A stretch of DNA of 64,000 bases from assembly GCF_016461705.1 (NCBI RefSeq), contig NZ_JAEMHW010000002.1, positions 62,001 to 126,000 of the forward strand, read 5' to 3'. Positions 1 to 9,667 of this stretch are shown here, piece by piece. This DNA comes from Streptococcus vicugnae (GTDB taxonomy: Bacteria > Bacillota > Bacilli > Lactobacillales > Streptococcaceae). The notes below the pieces were generated by a model, which worked only from the letters and a program-made list of their open reading frames with translations, was not told where the DNA came from and searched no databases. The position numbers and the translations under genes are program-made. Within the stretch, counting starts at the first letter, position 1; every line of letters begins with the position of its first letter.

Positions 1-33
1 TTCAAAGTAATAGCGAATTCAGCCAAATTCGTT

Positions 34-60
34 AAAAATACTAGCTTTTTTAGTATTTTT
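34..60 (+). terminator. Terminator of an upstream gene outside the window
   Basis: A 10-bp inverted repeat (34-43 and 51-60) encloses a short loop and ends in a T-run. It probably ends the gene lying left of the window. The remaining bases up to thyA carry only a possible -10 (TAAAAT near 64) and the thyA ribosome binding site. Confidence 0.6.
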
Positions 61-120
61 CAGATAAAATAGGAAGGAATGATTTTTTTAAATCAATAAA
101 ATCAAAGGAGAATGGATAGC

Positions 121-960
121 ATGACTAAAGCAGATGTTATTTTTAAAGAAAATATCAAGAAAATTATGAATGAAGGGGTATTTTCAGAGAATGCACGTCC
201 TGTTTACCAAAGTGGTGGGCAAGCAAATTCTAAATATGTAACAGGTGCTTTTGCGGAATATGACCTTAGTAAAGGTGAGTTTCCGATTACAACCCTTCGT
301 CCTATTCCGATTAAAAGTGCTATCCGAGAAATCTTTTGGATTTATCAAGATCAAACCAATGATCTTTCAGTTTTAAATGATAAATATAATGTTAAATATT
401 GGAATGATTGGGAAGTTGATGGGACTGGTACAATCGGAGAACGCTATGGTGCAGTTGTTAAAAAGCATAATATTGTTCGAAAAATTTTAAAACAACTTGA
501 AGAAAATCCTTGGAATCGTCGTAATGTCATCTCGCTTTGGGACTATGAAGCGTTTGAAAATACTGATGGTCTTTTGCCATGTGCTTTCCAAACCATGTAC
601 GATGTTCGTCGTGTTGACGGTGATATTTACCTTGATGCGACATTGACACAACGTTCAAACGATATGTTGGTTTCACACCATATTAATGCCATGCAATATG
701 TCGCCCTTCAAATGATGATTGCAAAACACTTTGGTTGGAAGGTCGGTAAATTCTTCTATTTTGTTAATAATCTACATATTTATGATAACCAGTTTGAACA
801 AGCAGAAGAATTATTACGCCGTCAACCAACTGACTGTCAACCACGTTTGGTTTTGAATGTGCCTGATGGAACAGATTTCTTTGATATTAAACCAGAAGAT
901 TTTGAATTAGTTGATTACGATCCCGTTAAACCTCAATTGAAATTTGATTTGGCTATTTAA
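121..960 (+). CDS. thyA: Thymidylate synthase
   Basis: ThyA methylates dUMP to dTMP using methylene-tetrahydrofolate and releases dihydrofolate, which the next gene (folA) recycles. The 279-residue product has the family's usual length. The catalytic cysteine lies in the LLPCAFQ motif (about residue 154) and the dUMP-binding QRSND motif is at 177-181. An ATG also exists at 112, but the AGGAG ribosome binding site (106-110) abuts it, whereas the ATG at 121 has a normal 10-base spacing, so 121 is chosen. Identification is secure. Confidence 0.97.
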   Translation: MTKADVIFKENIKKIMNEGVFSENARPVYQSGGQANSKYVTGAFAEYDLSKGEFPITTLRPIPIKSAIREIFWIYQDQTNDLSVLNDKYNVKYWNDWEVDGTGTIGERYGAVVKKHNIVRKILKQLEENPWNRRNVISLWDYEAFENTDGLLPCAFQTMYDVRRVDGDIYLDATLTQRSNDMLVSHHINAMQYVALQMMIAKHFGWKVGKFFYFVNNLHIYDNQFEQAEELLRRQPTDCQPRLVLNVPDGTDFFDIKPEDFELVDYDPVKPQLKFDLAI

Positions 961-1042
961 TCTTTTTCAGTGGCTTTCGTATCACATTTCAGCAATTTTA
1001 TAGGAAATCTGATAAAATGAAGGTAATGAATGAGAGGATAAT

Positions 1043-1537
1043 ATGACAAAGAAAATCGTTGCTATCTGGGCGGAAGATGAAAATCGCTTAATTGGGGTAA
1101 ATGATGGTTTGCCTTGGCGTCTCCCAAAAGAATTGAAGCATTTTAAAGAAACAACGATGGGACAAGCTCTTTTGATGGGGCGTGTGACCTTTGACGGCAT
1201 GAAACGTCGTATTTTGCCAGGTCGTGAAACCTTGATTTTGACTCGTGACAAAACATTTGAAGCAGACGGTGTAACAGTTGTTCATGATATGGATGACGTA
1301 TTTGAGTGGTTTAAGAACCATGATAAGACACTTTTCGTAGTCGGTGGAGCAAGTATTTATAAGACCTTTTTACCTTACTGTGACGCCATTATTAAAACAA
1401 CAGTTCATGGTGAATTTGAAGGAGATACTTATTTCCCAGAGGTCGACTTAAAAGACTTTAAAAAGGTTTCTGAGTCATTTAATGAAAAAGATGACAAAAA
1501 CGCTTACGATTTTACGATTACAGTTTTTGAAAAATAA
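1043..1537 (+). CDS. folA: Dihydrofolate reductase
   Basis: Reduces dihydrofolate to tetrahydrofolate with NADPH; it is the target of trimethoprim. The 164-residue protein shows the LPWRLPKEL segment, with Glu30 in the place of the catalytic acid of the pneumococcal enzyme, the MGRVTF motif near 45-50 and the VVGG nucleotide-binding segment near 99-102. Residue 100, where pneumococcal resistance changes occur, is Val here; I draw no resistance conclusion. A GAGAGGA ribosome binding site precedes the start, and an extended -10 (TGATAAAAT, near 1010) suggests a promoter of its own 83 bases after thyA. Confidence 0.97.
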   Translation: MTKKIVAIWAEDENRLIGVNDGLPWRLPKELKHFKETTMGQALLMGRVTFDGMKRRILPGRETLILTRDKTFEADGVTVVHDMDDVFEWFKNHDKTLFVVGGASIYKTFLPYCDAIIKTTVHGEFEGDTYFPEVDLKDFKKVSESFNEKDDKNAYDFTITVFEK

Positions 1538-1552
1538 CACAGGGAGAAAGGA

Positions 1553-1723
1553 ATGCAAAGAAGTATTTTCGGTGTATTCACGGCTCTACTAGCAGTTATC
1601 TGTTTTTTGTGTGCTCTCCCAGCACTTCGAAAAAAACGCTATGGATTGGCTGCACTTTTGTTTTTGAATGCATTTACTAACGTTGTAAATACCATTCATG
1701 CCGTGTATGGTACCTTGTTTTAA
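1553..1723 (+). CDS. Small conserved membrane protein between folA and clpX
   Basis: This 56-codon ORF starts at an ATG after a good site (AGGGAGAAAGG). It predicts two hydrophobic segments (about residues 5-22 and 31-47) separated by the basic turn LRKKRYG, i.e. a small hairpin membrane protein. It sits 15 bases after folA and 42 before clpX, so it is probably co-transcribed with them. From memory, a small ORF of this kind occupies the same place in other streptococci. No function is known to me. Spacing, ribosome binding site and coding appearance support a real gene. Confidence 0.75.
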   Translation: MQRSIFGVFTALLAVICFLCALPALRKKRYGLAALLFLNAFTNVVNTIHAVYGTLF

Positions 1724-1765
1724 TTAATATATATATAGAAAGAATAGAGTTAGAGAGAACAAAAA

Positions 1766-2995
1766 ATGGTTGGAAATCGAACAAATGATGTAAAAGTATA
1801 TTGCTCATTTTGTGGAAAAAGCCAAGAGGAAGTTAAAAAAATTATTGCTGGAAACAATGTTTTTATCTGTAATGAATGTGTGGCTTTATCCCAAGAGATT
1901 ATTAAAGAGGAGTTAGCAGAAGAAGTTCTTGTAGATTTGGCTGAAGTTCCAAAACCAAAAGAATTATTAGCTACTCTTGATGAATATGTTGTCGGTCAAG
2001 AACGCGCAAAACGTGCCCTCGCAGTGGCTGTCTACAACCACTACAAACGTGTTTCTTTTGCCGAAAGTCGTGATGAAGAAGATGTTGAATTGCAAAAATC
2101 TAACATCTTATTAATCGGACCAACTGGTTCAGGGAAAACTTTCCTTGCTCAAACATTAGCCAAAAGCTTGAATGTTCCATTTGCGATTGCTGATGCGACA
2201 TCATTGACAGAGGCTGGTTATGTTGGTGAAGATGTTGAAAACATCCTTTTGAAATTAATTCAGGCAGCTGACTTCAATATTGAACGCGCAGAACGTGGTA
2301 TTATTTACGTTGATGAAATTGATAAAATTGCCAAAAAAGGTGAGAATGTTTCAATCACTCGTGATGTTTCAGGTGAAGGGGTTCAACAAGCTCTTCTTAA
2401 AATTATTGAAGGAACAATTGCAAGTGTTCCACCACAAGGTGGTCGTAAACACCCTAACCAAGAAATGATTCAAATCAATACTAAGAACATTCTTTTCATC
2501 GTTGGTGGTGCTTTTGATGGTATCGAAGACATTGTCAAACAACGTCTTGGTGAAAAAGTTATTGGTTTTGGACAAAATAACCGTAAGATTGATGAAGGTG
2601 CTTCTTATATGCAAGAAATCATCTCAGAAGATATTCAAAAATTCGGTTTGATTCCAGAATTTATCGGACGTTTACCTGTTGTAGCAGCACTTGAACAATT
2701 GACTACAGATGATTTGGTACGTATCTTGACTGAACCTCGTAACGCTTTGGTGAAACAATATCAAACCTTATTGTCTTATGATGGTGTTGAATTGGAATTT
2801 GATGAAGATGCCCTTCAAGCTATTGCTAATAAGGCTATCGAACGTAAGACAGGTGCACGTGGACTTCGTTCAATCATTGAAGAAACGATGATGGATATTA
2901 TGTTTGAAATTCCTAGTCGTGATGAAGTCACTAAAGTCCGCATCACAAAAGATGCTGTTGAAGGCAAAGATAAACCCATTTTAGAGATTGCCTAA
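1766..2995 (+). CDS. clpX: ATP-dependent Clp protease ATP-binding subunit ClpX
   Basis: AAA+ unfoldase that recognises substrates, unfolds them and threads them into ClpP. The 409-residue protein has an N-terminal C4 zinc-binding domain (CSFC at 13-16, CNEC at 35-38), Walker A GPTGSGKT (118-125), the GYVG pore loop (151-154), Walker B YVDEID (181-186) and the IGF tripeptide (266-268) that docks on ClpP. All key residues are present. The ribosome binding site is weak (AGAGAG about 8 bases upstream). It precedes engB, an order common in streptococci. clpP is not in the window. Confidence 0.97.
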   Translation: MVGNRTNDVKVYCSFCGKSQEEVKKIIAGNNVFICNECVALSQEIIKEELAEEVLVDLAEVPKPKELLATLDEYVVGQERAKRALAVAVYNHYKRVSFAESRDEEDVELQKSNILLIGPTGSGKTFLAQTLAKSLNVPFAIADATSLTEAGYVGEDVENILLKLIQAADFNIERAERGIIYVDEIDKIAKKGENVSITRDVSGEGVQQALLKIIEGTIASVPPQGGRKHPNQEMIQINTKNILFIVGGAFDGIEDIVKQRLGEKVIGFGQNNRKIDEGASYMQEIISEDIQKFGLIPEFIGRLPVVAALEQLTTDDLVRILTEPRNALVKQYQTLLSYDGVELEFDEDALQAIANKAIERKTGARGLRSIIEETMMDIMFEIPSRDEVTKVRITKDAVEGKDKPILEIA

Positions 2996-3005
2996 GGAGA
3001 AGAGA

Positions 3006-3599
3006 ATGACTGAGTATTTAAATACCCATAATGCCTCACTTCTGTTAAGTGCAGCTAATAAAACACATTATCCGCAAGATGATCTGCCAGAGATTGCTTT
3101 GGCTGGTCGTTCTAATGTTGGAAAATCTAGTTTTATCAACACGCTGTTAGGACGTAAGAATTTGGCTCGTACTTCTAGTAAGCCTGGTAAAACACAATTA
3201 TTGAATTTCTACAATATTGATGATAAATTGCGATTTGTCGATGTTCCAGGTTATGGTTACGCTAAAGTATCGAAGGCTGAGCGTGCTAAATGGGGCAAAA
3301 TGATTGAAGAATACCTTGTTAGCCGTGATAACTTACGTGCGGTTGTTAGTTTGGTTGATTTTCGTCATGACCCAAGTGCTGATGACATTCAGATGTATGA
3401 ATTCTTGAAGTATTATGAAATTCCAGTTATCGTGGTAGCTACAAAAGCTGATAAAATTCCACGTGGTAAATGGAACAAGCATGAATCAGCTATCAAGAAA
3501 AAAATGAATTTTGATAAATCTGATAAATTTATTGTCTTTTCATCAGTTGACCGTACTGGTTTAGATGAATCATGGGACAGTATTTTGGAAGAATTGTAA
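3006..3599 (+). CDS. engB: Ribosome biogenesis GTPase YsxC/EngB
   Basis: Small GTPase needed for assembly of the 50S ribosomal subunit. The 197-residue product carries the G1 P-loop GRSNVGKSS (about 31-39), the G3 motif DVPGYGYAK and the G4 motif TKAD. The reading frame is open from 2988, but the AAGGAGAAGAG site (2994-3004) points to the ATG at 3006, immediately downstream of clpX, so the genes do not overlap. Translation is probably linked to clpX as one operon, closed by the terminator that follows. Confidence 0.96.
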   Translation: MTEYLNTHNASLLLSAANKTHYPQDDLPEIALAGRSNVGKSSFINTLLGRKNLARTSSKPGKTQLLNFYNIDDKLRFVDVPGYGYAKVSKAERAKWGKMIEEYLVSRDNLRAVVSLVDFRHDPSADDIQMYEFLKYYEIPVIVVATKADKIPRGKWNKHESAIKKKMNFDKSDKFIVFSSVDRTGLDESWDSILEEL

Positions 3600-3605
3600 T
3601 AATGA

Positions 3606-3635
3606 AAGTTTGAATGAAAAATTCAGGCTTTTTTT
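3606..3635 (+). terminator. Terminator of the folA-clpX-engB unit
   Basis: A 10-bp stem (3606-3615 with 3621-3630, some G-U pairs), a GAAAA loop and a run of Ts directly after engB. Confidence 0.75.
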
Positions 3636-3641
3636 CATTGT

Positions 3642-3680
3642 TATAGTTTTTAACTAATGGATTGATAGTTAAACACTATT
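3642..3680 (+). promoter_or_regulatory. Two tandem MET-box-like sites upstream of mmuP
   Basis: The streptococcal MtaR/MetR (LysR-type) MET-box consensus as I know it is TATAGTTTNAAACTATA. Positions 3642-3658 match about 14 of 17 and 3664-3680 about 13 of 17. Their centres are 22 bp apart, two helical turns, and lie roughly 65 and 43 bp before the likely start point after the extended -10 TGATATGAT (3700-3708). That is the geometry expected of a LysR-type activator. The sites are seen; the binding protein is inferred. Confidence 0.6.
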
Positions 3681-3735
3681 ATCATTTCTTAAAATCTTGT
3701 GATATGATAGATATATTACAGATTGAGAGGCGTAT

Positions 3736-5112
3736 ATGGAAAATCATAATTTTGAAAATGAAGGCCAATTTCAGCGTAAGATGACTAGTAGACATTTGTT
3801 TATGTTATCTTTAGGTGGGGTTATTGGGACAGGCTTGTTTTTAAGTTCTGGTTACACGATTGCTCAGGCAGGTCCTTTAGGAGCTGTTTTATCTTATCTG
3901 GTTGGCGCGGTCGTTGTGTATTTGGTGATGCTATCCTTAGGTGAATTAGCAGTTGCTATGCCAGTTACAGGGTCATTTCATACCTATGCTACAAAATTCA
4001 TCAGTCCAGGAACTGGATTTACAGTGGCATGGTTATACTGGATTTGTTGGACGGTTGCGCTCGGAACAGAATTCTTAGGAGCGGCAATGCTGATGGGACG
4101 ATGGTTTCCAGATGTGCCAACTTGGATTTTTGCGACATTTTTCGCCTTGGTAATTTTTGCCATTAATGCTTTAAGTGTTCGAAGTTTTGCGGAAGCTGAG
4201 TCATTTTTTGCTTCAATTAAAGTTATTGCAATCATTATCTTTATCATACTAGGTCTTGGAGCTATGTTTGGTTTGGTTAGTTTTGATGGGCAACATCAGG
4301 CTATTTTATTTACCAATTTAACTGCTAATGGTGCCTTTCCTAAGGGACTTGCTGCGGTAGTTTCAGTAATGTTAGCTGTTAACTATGCTTTTTCTGGGAC
4401 AGAATTGATTGGGATTGCCGCTGGTGAAACTGATAATCCTAAAGAGGCTGTGCCAAAAGCAATTAAGACAACTATTGGACGCTTAGTGATTTTCTTTGTT
4501 TTGACTATTGTTGTCTTGGCTTCGCTTTTACCGATGAAGGAAGCAGGTGTTTCAACTGCACCATTTGTTGATGTTTTTGACAAGATGGGAATTCCTTTTG
4601 CAGCTGATTTGATGAATTTTGTTATCTTAACGGCAATTCTATCAGCTGGCAATTCAGGACTTTATGCATCAAGTCGTATGCTGTGGTCACTGGCAAATGA
4701 AGGCATGCTTTCTCAGAAAGTTGTTAAAATCAATGAACATGGAGTTCCGATGCGTGCGCTATTGTTATCGATGGTTGGAGCAGTGCTTGCTTTGTTTTCT
4801 AGCATTTATGCCGCTGACACGGTTTACCTTGCATTGGTATCAATTGCTGGGTTTGCTGTGGTAGTTGTTTGGTTATCAATTCCATTAGCTCAGATTAATT
4901 TCCGAAAAGTCTTTTTGGAAAATCATTCTTTAGATGAATTATCGTATAAAACGCCATTTACACCAGTTTTGCCTTACGTTACAATTATTCTATTATTGAT
5001 TTCTATTGTCGGAATCGCTTGGGATGCTTCACAGCGAGCTGGCTTGTATTTTGGGATTCCGTTTATTGTGTTATGCTATTTGTATCATTATTTACGTTTT
5101 AAAAAATGGTAG
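3736..5112 (+). CDS. mmuP: Amino acid permease, probable S-methylmethionine transporter
   Basis: APC-superfamily permease of 458 residues with about 12 predicted membrane segments. The N-terminal signature RHLFMLSLGGVIGTGLFLSSG is typical of the GABA permease/MmuP branch. The next gene, 10 bases downstream, is a homocysteine S-methyltransferase, which makes S-methylmethionine the best guess for the substrate. Other amino acids cannot be excluded from sequence alone. A GAGAGG site precedes the ATG. MET-box-like sites upstream fit methionine-responsive control. Confidence 0.85.
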   Translation: MENHNFENEGQFQRKMTSRHLFMLSLGGVIGTGLFLSSGYTIAQAGPLGAVLSYLVGAVVVYLVMLSLGELAVAMPVTGSFHTYATKFISPGTGFTVAWLYWICWTVALGTEFLGAAMLMGRWFPDVPTWIFATFFALVIFAINALSVRSFAEAESFFASIKVIAIIIFIILGLGAMFGLVSFDGQHQAILFTNLTANGAFPKGLAAVVSVMLAVNYAFSGTELIGIAAGETDNPKEAVPKAIKTTIGRLVIFFVLTIVVLASLLPMKEAGVSTAPFVDVFDKMGIPFAADLMNFVILTAILSAGNSGLYASSRMLWSLANEGMLSQKVVKINEHGVPMRALLLSMVGAVLALFSSIYAADTVYLALVSIAGFAVVVVWLSIPLAQINFRKVFLENHSLDELSYKTPFTPVLPYVTIILLLISIVGIAWDASQRAGLYFGIPFIVLCYLYHYLRFKKW

Positions 5113-5122
5113 GAAAGATCTT

Positions 5123-6067
5123 ATGGGAAAATTTAAAGAAATACTAGCGTCAAATGATTATATAATTTTGGATGGGGCGCTAGGTACTGAGTTAGAAAAT
5201 CGTGGATATGACGTTTCTGGAAAACTATGGTCAGCAAAATACTTACTTGAAAATCCTAAAGTTATCCAAGACTTGCACGAAGATTACTTGCGCGCAGGCG
5301 CTGATATTGTAACAACATCAAGTTATCAGGCAACTGTTCAAGGGCTTGAAGATCATGGCTTATCTGAAGTAGAAGCACTTAAGACGATTGCTTTGACAGT
5401 CGACTTAGCTAAAAATGCTCGTGATAACTTTTGGCAAAGTTTATCTGATGATGAGAAAGCAAAGCGTCACTATCCCTTGATTGCAGGTGATGTTGGTCCG
5501 TATGCTGCTTATTTAGCAGATGGTTCTGAATATACTGGAGATTATCAGTTGTCTAAGGAAGCTTTCAAAGATTTTCATCGTTCACGTATTAAAGCTTTAC
5601 TCCTGGCTGGTAGTGACTTTTTAGCTATCGAAACAATTCCAAATGTAGTTGAAGCGCAAGCATTGATTGAATTGTTAGCAGATGAATTTCCTGATACGGA
5701 AGCTTACATGTCCTTTACGGCACAAGATAGTCAGAAGATTTCCGATGGAACGCCAATGACTGAGGTTGCAAAACTCTGCGACAGCAGCAAACAAATTCTT
5801 GCTTTTGGGATTAATTGTAGCCGACCAGCGATTATTTCAGATTTGTTGAAAGCTAGTCGTACAATTTCTCAAAAACCTTTAGTAACTTATCCAAATTCTG
5901 GAGAAATCTATGACGGGGCAACACAGACTTGGAAATCATTACCAGACAATTCACATACCTTGTGTGAAAATAGTCAAGTTTGGCACCAACTAGGTGCAAA
6001 AGTTGTTGGTGGTTGCTGTCGAACAAGACCTGAAGATATTAAATTATTAGCCACAAAATTGAAATAA
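5123..6067 (+). CDS. mmuM: Homocysteine S-methyltransferase
   Basis: Transfers a methyl group from S-methylmethionine to homocysteine, giving methionine; cytoplasmic and zinc-dependent. The 314-residue protein has LDGALGTELE near its N-terminus and the zinc cysteines in GINCSRP and VVGGCCRTRPEDI near the C-terminus. The frame is open upstream into mmuP, but the ATG at 5123 follows an AGGAAAG site and gives the family's usual start (MGKFKEIL). It forms a two-gene unit with mmuP. Confidence 0.95.
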   Translation: MGKFKEILASNDYIILDGALGTELENRGYDVSGKLWSAKYLLENPKVIQDLHEDYLRAGADIVTTSSYQATVQGLEDHGLSEVEALKTIALTVDLAKNARDNFWQSLSDDEKAKRHYPLIAGDVGPYAAYLADGSEYTGDYQLSKEAFKDFHRSRIKALLLAGSDFLAIETIPNVVEAQALIELLADEFPDTEAYMSFTAQDSQKISDGTPMTEVAKLCDSSKQILAFGINCSRPAIISDLLKASRTISQKPLVTYPNSGEIYDGATQTWKSLPDNSHTLCENSQVWHQLGAKVVGGCCRTRPEDIKLLATKLK

Positions 6068-6104
6068 AAAGAGGCTGGGACAAAAATGTCCAGTCTCTTT
6101 TATT
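6066..6104. terminator. Bidirectional terminator between mmuM and the DUF1275 gene
   Basis: A 14-bp stem with one bulge and an A-rich loop (6067-6081 with 6088-6101) is flanked by A-run and T-run, so it can serve both converging genes. The core GAGGCTGGGACA type is a frequent terminator sequence in streptococci. Confidence 0.75.
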
Positions 6105-6106
6105 TA

Positions 6107-6793
6107 TTAGATATTTGTTTTTTGAAGACGGTAGCGAATAACTACACTTGTGTAATGATAAATGATAGTAGCTAATACGAGCGATACTATCCAGATAGTT
6201 CTTACTTGAATGAAATGGTGGACAATCGCGACAAAAATGGCACCGATGATAAAGCTAACAACAACCAAAGAATAGTTGACTGCTTGACGTTTCATCTTAG
6301 CTGTTTTTTCTTCAACCGTTAGATAATTGTGCCATGCTGTGATCATTTTTCGGTAGTTCCCAGAAGTCATCAAAATTGAGTAAGCATGTGATTCAATTTG
6401 ACTACCAGAGAATGTCAAGGTTAGTAAGCCGGTACCCAATGCCAAAAGGATTACCCATAGCAAACGATTTTCAGGTAATAGTGGCAAAGCGATGGTTACA
6501 ACTAAAAGTGGTAAAATAGCATAGGCACGCCAAAATGCTGTTTTTGCTTTAGCACGTACACGTAATCCAAACATAAATCCAAGTGAAAAGAACAAAACTG
6601 AATAGAAACGGATGAGTGTTTGATGAAGTGAACTATGACCGATATCAGCGATAAGAAAAAGAATATTTCCGGTTTGAGTGGCAACTAGCGTATCAAATTG
6701 AATCTGACAATAGACATCTAGGGCTCCACCTAAAAATCCGAGTAAGACTGCTTCAAAACGACTGTTCTGAGGCATGTATTCTAAATCATTCAC
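6107..6793 (-). CDS. DUF1275 (YoaK-type) membrane protein
   Basis: A 228-residue membrane protein with about six hydrophobic segments. The N-terminal part, FEAVLLGFLGGALDVYCQIQFDTLVATQTGNILF, matches the DUF1275/YoaK family signature (glycine-rich segment, then TQTGN). Members are of unknown function; a transport role is often assumed. The start is a GTG preceded by GAAGGA six bases upstream. It stands alone, facing mmuM and behind clpL. Confidence 0.8.
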   Translation of the reverse strand: MNDLEYMPQNSRFEAVLLGFLGGALDVYCQIQFDTLVATQTGNILFLIADIGHSSLHQTLIRFYSVLFFSLGFMFGLRVRAKAKTAFWRAYAILPLLVVTIALPLLPENRLLWVILLALGTGLLTLTFSGSQIESHAYSILMTSGNYRKMITAWHNYLTVEEKTAKMKRQAVNYSLVVVSFIIGAIFVAIVHHFIQVRTIWIVSLVLATIIYHYTSVVIRYRLQKTNI

Positions 6794-6911
6794 ACCATGT
6801 CCTTCTTTCTAATAGAGTCAACAGACTTATTGTAACATTTTATATGATAAGGTACTAGGGGATTTTTAGAAAAATCTTGTTAAAACCATATGAGAATATA
6901 ATATAATAGAA

Positions 6912-6946
6912 AATAGCCCAACCTAAGGAAATTAGGTTGGGCTATT
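6912..6946. terminator. Terminator downstream of clpL
   Basis: A perfect 15-bp inverted repeat (6912-6926 with 6932-6946) with a 5-base loop. On the minus strand it is followed by a short T-run, which fits termination of clpL. The palindrome could equally stop readthrough from the other side. Confidence 0.75.
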
Positions 6947-6992
6947 AGGAGATTAGGAGTGCTTAGAAAAGTTGGAATTGCCACTACATGGC

Positions 6993-9101
6993 TTATTTTT
7001 CGCTGATAACAAGTTCTCCGTCAACCATATCAGCTTTAAGGTGTTTAACATCTGTGTGATCAAGGTAGAAATCAGTGATTTTATCACGAATTTCTTGTTC
7101 GATAACACGGCGGAGTGGTCGAACACCCATGGCTTCATCGTAACCTTCTTCGATAAGGTGTTTTTTAGCATCATCGCTAACGACTAGATCAATACCTTTC
7201 TTAGCGATAGTCTTGCTGACTTCTGCCAACATCAAGTCAACAATGTCATTCAAATCTTCCTTAGTTAAGTGAGAGAATTCGATAATACCATTGAAACGGT
7301 TAAGAAATTCAGGACGGAAGTAAGGGGCGATACGATCCATAATCTTCATGTCTTTATCTTCTTGACCAGTCAAAGCTTCATTACCAAATCCAGCATTTGA
7401 AGTAGCAATGATAACAGTGTTTTTGAAGTTAATTGTGTTACCTTGACCATCTGTCAAACGACCATCATCCAAAACTTGAAGCAGAAGTGTGATAACTTGT
7501 GGGTCCGCTTTTTCAATTTCGTCAAGAAGGACGATTGAGTAAGGATTACGACGAACACGTTCTGTAAGAGTGTTGTTGTTGTCATCATAACCAACGTAAC
7601 CAGCAGTAGTACCGATTAATTTTGAAACTGCAGTACGATCTGAGTATTCAGACATATCAAGACGAATGATAGCATCTTTTGAACCAAACATATCAAGAGC
7701 TAATTGTTTAGCAAGTTCAGTTTTACCAACACCAGTAGGTCCTACAAAGAGGAAGCTACCAATTGGTCGGTTACCTTCGTCAAAACCAGCACGGTTACGG
7801 CGAATAGCACGAGCAACAGCATCTACAGCTTCGTCTTGACCAATGACTTTACCTTTCAAACGACTAGCCAATTCTTTCAAACGTTCGATATCACTTGCGC
7901 CCATGTTTGAAACAGGCACACCAGTTAGACGTTCAACGGATTCAGCAACGTCATTAACGGTGGCAGTAACTTTCTTGTCTTCAGTGTGATTATCGATTTG
8001 TTTTTGCAATTCTTCGATACGCACTTTGGCATTAAGAGCTGCTTCGTAATCTTCTTTAGCGGCAGCGGCTTCTTGTTTTTCTTTTTGTTCTGCGATTTCT
8101 TTTTCCAAAGATTTCACATCAGTAACAGGATGTTGTGCAGCTAGGTGAGCGGCAGTCATATCGATTAAGTCAATTGCTTTATCTGGTAAACTACGTTGTG
8201 GAATGTATTGAATTGAGAAATCAACAGCTGCTTTCAAAACGTTATCAGGAAGAATAACGTTGTGGTGTTTTTCGTACAAGTCACGAATACCCATCAAGAT
8301 GTTAAAGCTGTCTTGAGCAGAAGGAGCGTTAACTTTAACTTCGTTGAAACGACGTGCAAGTGCAGCATTTTTCAAAATGGTATTGCGGTATTCATCTTGT
8401 GTAGTTGCACCAATAACAGTCAATTCACCTCGAGAAAGGGCTGGTTTAAGAATATCAGCCAAACCTTTTGAACCAGAATCACCACCAGTAGAACCGGCAC
8501 CAAGAATTTGGTGAATTTCATCGAAGAAAAGAATGATGTTACCAGCATCTTTAACTTCTTTAACAAGGTTTTGGATATTTTCTTCAAAAGCTCCACGGTA
8601 TTGTGTACCTGCTTCAAGACCAGCAATATCAATAGAAATAATTTCTTTGTTTTTAATCGCTGCAGGGACATCGCCATTGACAATAGCTTGCGCTAATCCT
8701 TCAACAACTGCTGTTTTACCAACACCGGCATCTCCAACAAGAACTGGATTGTTTTTTGTACGACGAGACAAGATTTCAGCAGTCTCTTGAATTTCTTTAT
8801 TACGTCCAATAACAGGATCAAGTTCGTTATTACGAGCACGTTCAGTCAAGTTAGTTCCTAATTTTGCCAAGATGCCATCTTCTTTAGGAGCAGAAGCTGG
8901 AGTACCTTCTTGGTATTCAGGATTTCCAGGAAGTTTACCTGTTTGACGGTATTGAGCGAACTCTTCAGGAGTCACTTCACGCCCATTGATAAGGTAGCGT
9001 TTGTTTTCTGAATTATAGCCTCCCATGTTTCCCATTAGTTGATTGAAGATATCATCCATGCTTCCAAAAGGATCTCTTCCGTAAAATTGATTGTTTGCCA
9101 T
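6993..9101 (-). CDS. clpL: ATP-dependent Clp ATPase/chaperone ClpL
   Basis: HSP100-class disaggregase of 702 residues. It has a short N-terminal region rather than a full Clp N-domain, with the ClpL-type segment [18 protein letters not shown] (32-49). The first AAA+ module has Walker A GDAGVGKT (123-130), a UVR-like coiled segment lies about 335-372, and the second AAA+ module has GPTGVGKT (454-461). I see no IGF/IGL ClpP-docking loop, in keeping with ClpL acting without ClpP. Known family role: thermotolerance and stress survival. Its promoter carries a CtsR-like operator. Confidence 0.95.
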   Translation of the reverse strand: MANNQFYGRDPFGSMDDIFNQLMGNMGGYNSENKRYLINGREVTPEEFAQYRQTGKLPGNPEYQEGTPASAPKEDGILAKLGTNLTERARNNELDPVIGRNKEIQETAEILSRRTKNNPVLVGDAGVGKTAVVEGLAQAIVNGDVPAAIKNKEIISIDIAGLEAGTQYRGAFEENIQNLVKEVKDAGNIILFFDEIHQILGAGSTGGDSGSKGLADILKPALSRGELTVIGATTQDEYRNTILKNAALARRFNEVKVNAPSAQDSFNILMGIRDLYEKHHNVILPDNVLKAAVDFSIQYIPQRSLPDKAIDLIDMTAAHLAAQHPVTDVKSLEKEIAEQKEKQEAAAAKEDYEAALNAKVRIEELQKQIDNHTEDKKVTATVNDVAESVERLTGVPVSNMGASDIERLKELASRLKGKVIGQDEAVDAVARAIRRNRAGFDEGNRPIGSFLFVGPTGVGKTELAKQLALDMFGSKDAIIRLDMSEYSDRTAVSKLIGTTAGYVGYDDNNNTLTERVRRNPYSIVLLDEIEKADPQVITLLLQVLDDGRLTDGQGNTINFKNTVIIATSNAGFGNEALTGQEDKDMKIMDRIAPYFRPEFLNRFNGIIEFSHLTKEDLNDIVDLMLAEVSKTIAKKGIDLVVSDDAKKHLIEEGYDEAMGVRPLRRVIEQEIRDKITDFYLDHTDVKHLKADMVDGELVISEK

Positions 9102-9260
9102 ATGTTATTACCTCTTTTCATTTTTAAGATTATTCCAAATGATATTATTGTACGATTTGGAAGATTGAAGGTAGTTTCTCTTTAGTCTTTACATATCGGA
9201 GTAGAGAGGTCGTATTTAAAGAGAACTATCAATTGTTCCTATCAATCACCTTCTGAGGAT

Positions 9261-9290
9261 ATAATACACCTTTGGTCAGTAAAAGTCAAA
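9261..9290 (-). promoter_or_regulatory. clpL promoter with overlapping CtsR-like operator
   Basis: On the minus strand a -35 TTGACT (9289-9284) and -10 TATTAT (9266-9261) are separated by 17 bp. The plus strand at 9274-9290 reads GGTCAGTAAAAGTCAAA, matching the CtsR tandem heptad (GGTCAAANANRGTCAAA) at 5 of 7 and 7 of 7 heptad bases. The box covers the -35 and half the spacer, so a bound repressor would block polymerase. Confidence 0.75.
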
Positions 9291-9467
9291 GATTTATGCG
9301 CAAAAAATCTGACTTTTTTAATTAGTAAGCGTTTGATAATTTTTATAATGATACTATAGTATGATTGTAAGAGGATGGGTTGAAATAAACAAAAGTATTT
9401 TGCTCCTGTTAATTAATAGTAGAAAATCTTAAAAATAAAAAAATTAATAAAAAATAATCAAAAAGTG
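9291..9467 (+). other. Non-coding spacer between clpL and rplJ promoters
   Basis: I see no gene here. A possible plus-strand promoter (TTGATA 9333-9338, 16 bp, TATAGT 9355-9360) precedes a 23-codon ORF that has no ribosome binding site, which I do not accept. The rest is AT-rich. Confidence 0.4.
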
Positions 9468-9496
9468 TTGACAGCTTCTAGAATCTAAGTTATAAT
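9468..9496 (+). promoter_or_regulatory. rplJL promoter
   Basis: Consensus -35 TTGACA (9468-9473), 17-bp spacer, consensus -10 TATAAT (9491-9496), as expected of a strong ribosomal-protein promoter. Confidence 0.9.
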
Positions 9497-9507
9497 GATT
9501 AAGGTTT

Positions 9508-9660
9508 TGTAATGAAACTGACCTAAGACAGCAGGGGAGCCGTGCTCGTAATATTCCTGCCGAGGCACAAAACGTAATGATGAAATAACGTATTTGTACT
9601 TTCGTGTCTAGGTTTAGGTGCGAATTTTTTTGTACCTAGCCCAAAAATAATAACGGAGGT
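9508..9660 (+). ncRNA. Ribosomal protein L10 leader
   Basis: About 150 bases of structured 5' leader lie between the promoter and rplJ. Features are the purine-rich GCAGGGGAGCCGTGC segment, the TTCCTGCCGAGGCAC partner, and a late CTAGGT...ACCTAG stem with a T7 run in the loop before the rplJ ribosome binding site. Position and pattern match the L10 leader family, to which L10(L12) complex binds to repress its own synthesis. Exact boundaries are approximate. Confidence 0.85.
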
Positions 9661-9667
9661 AAAACTA

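Noticed and set aside
112-120. Upstream ATG for thyA
   Set aside because: It lies one base after the AGGAG site; the ATG at 121 has proper spacing and gives the usual family start.
9361-9432. 23-codon ORF after a promoter-like sequence between clpL and rplJ
   Set aside because: No ribosome binding site and no coding character.
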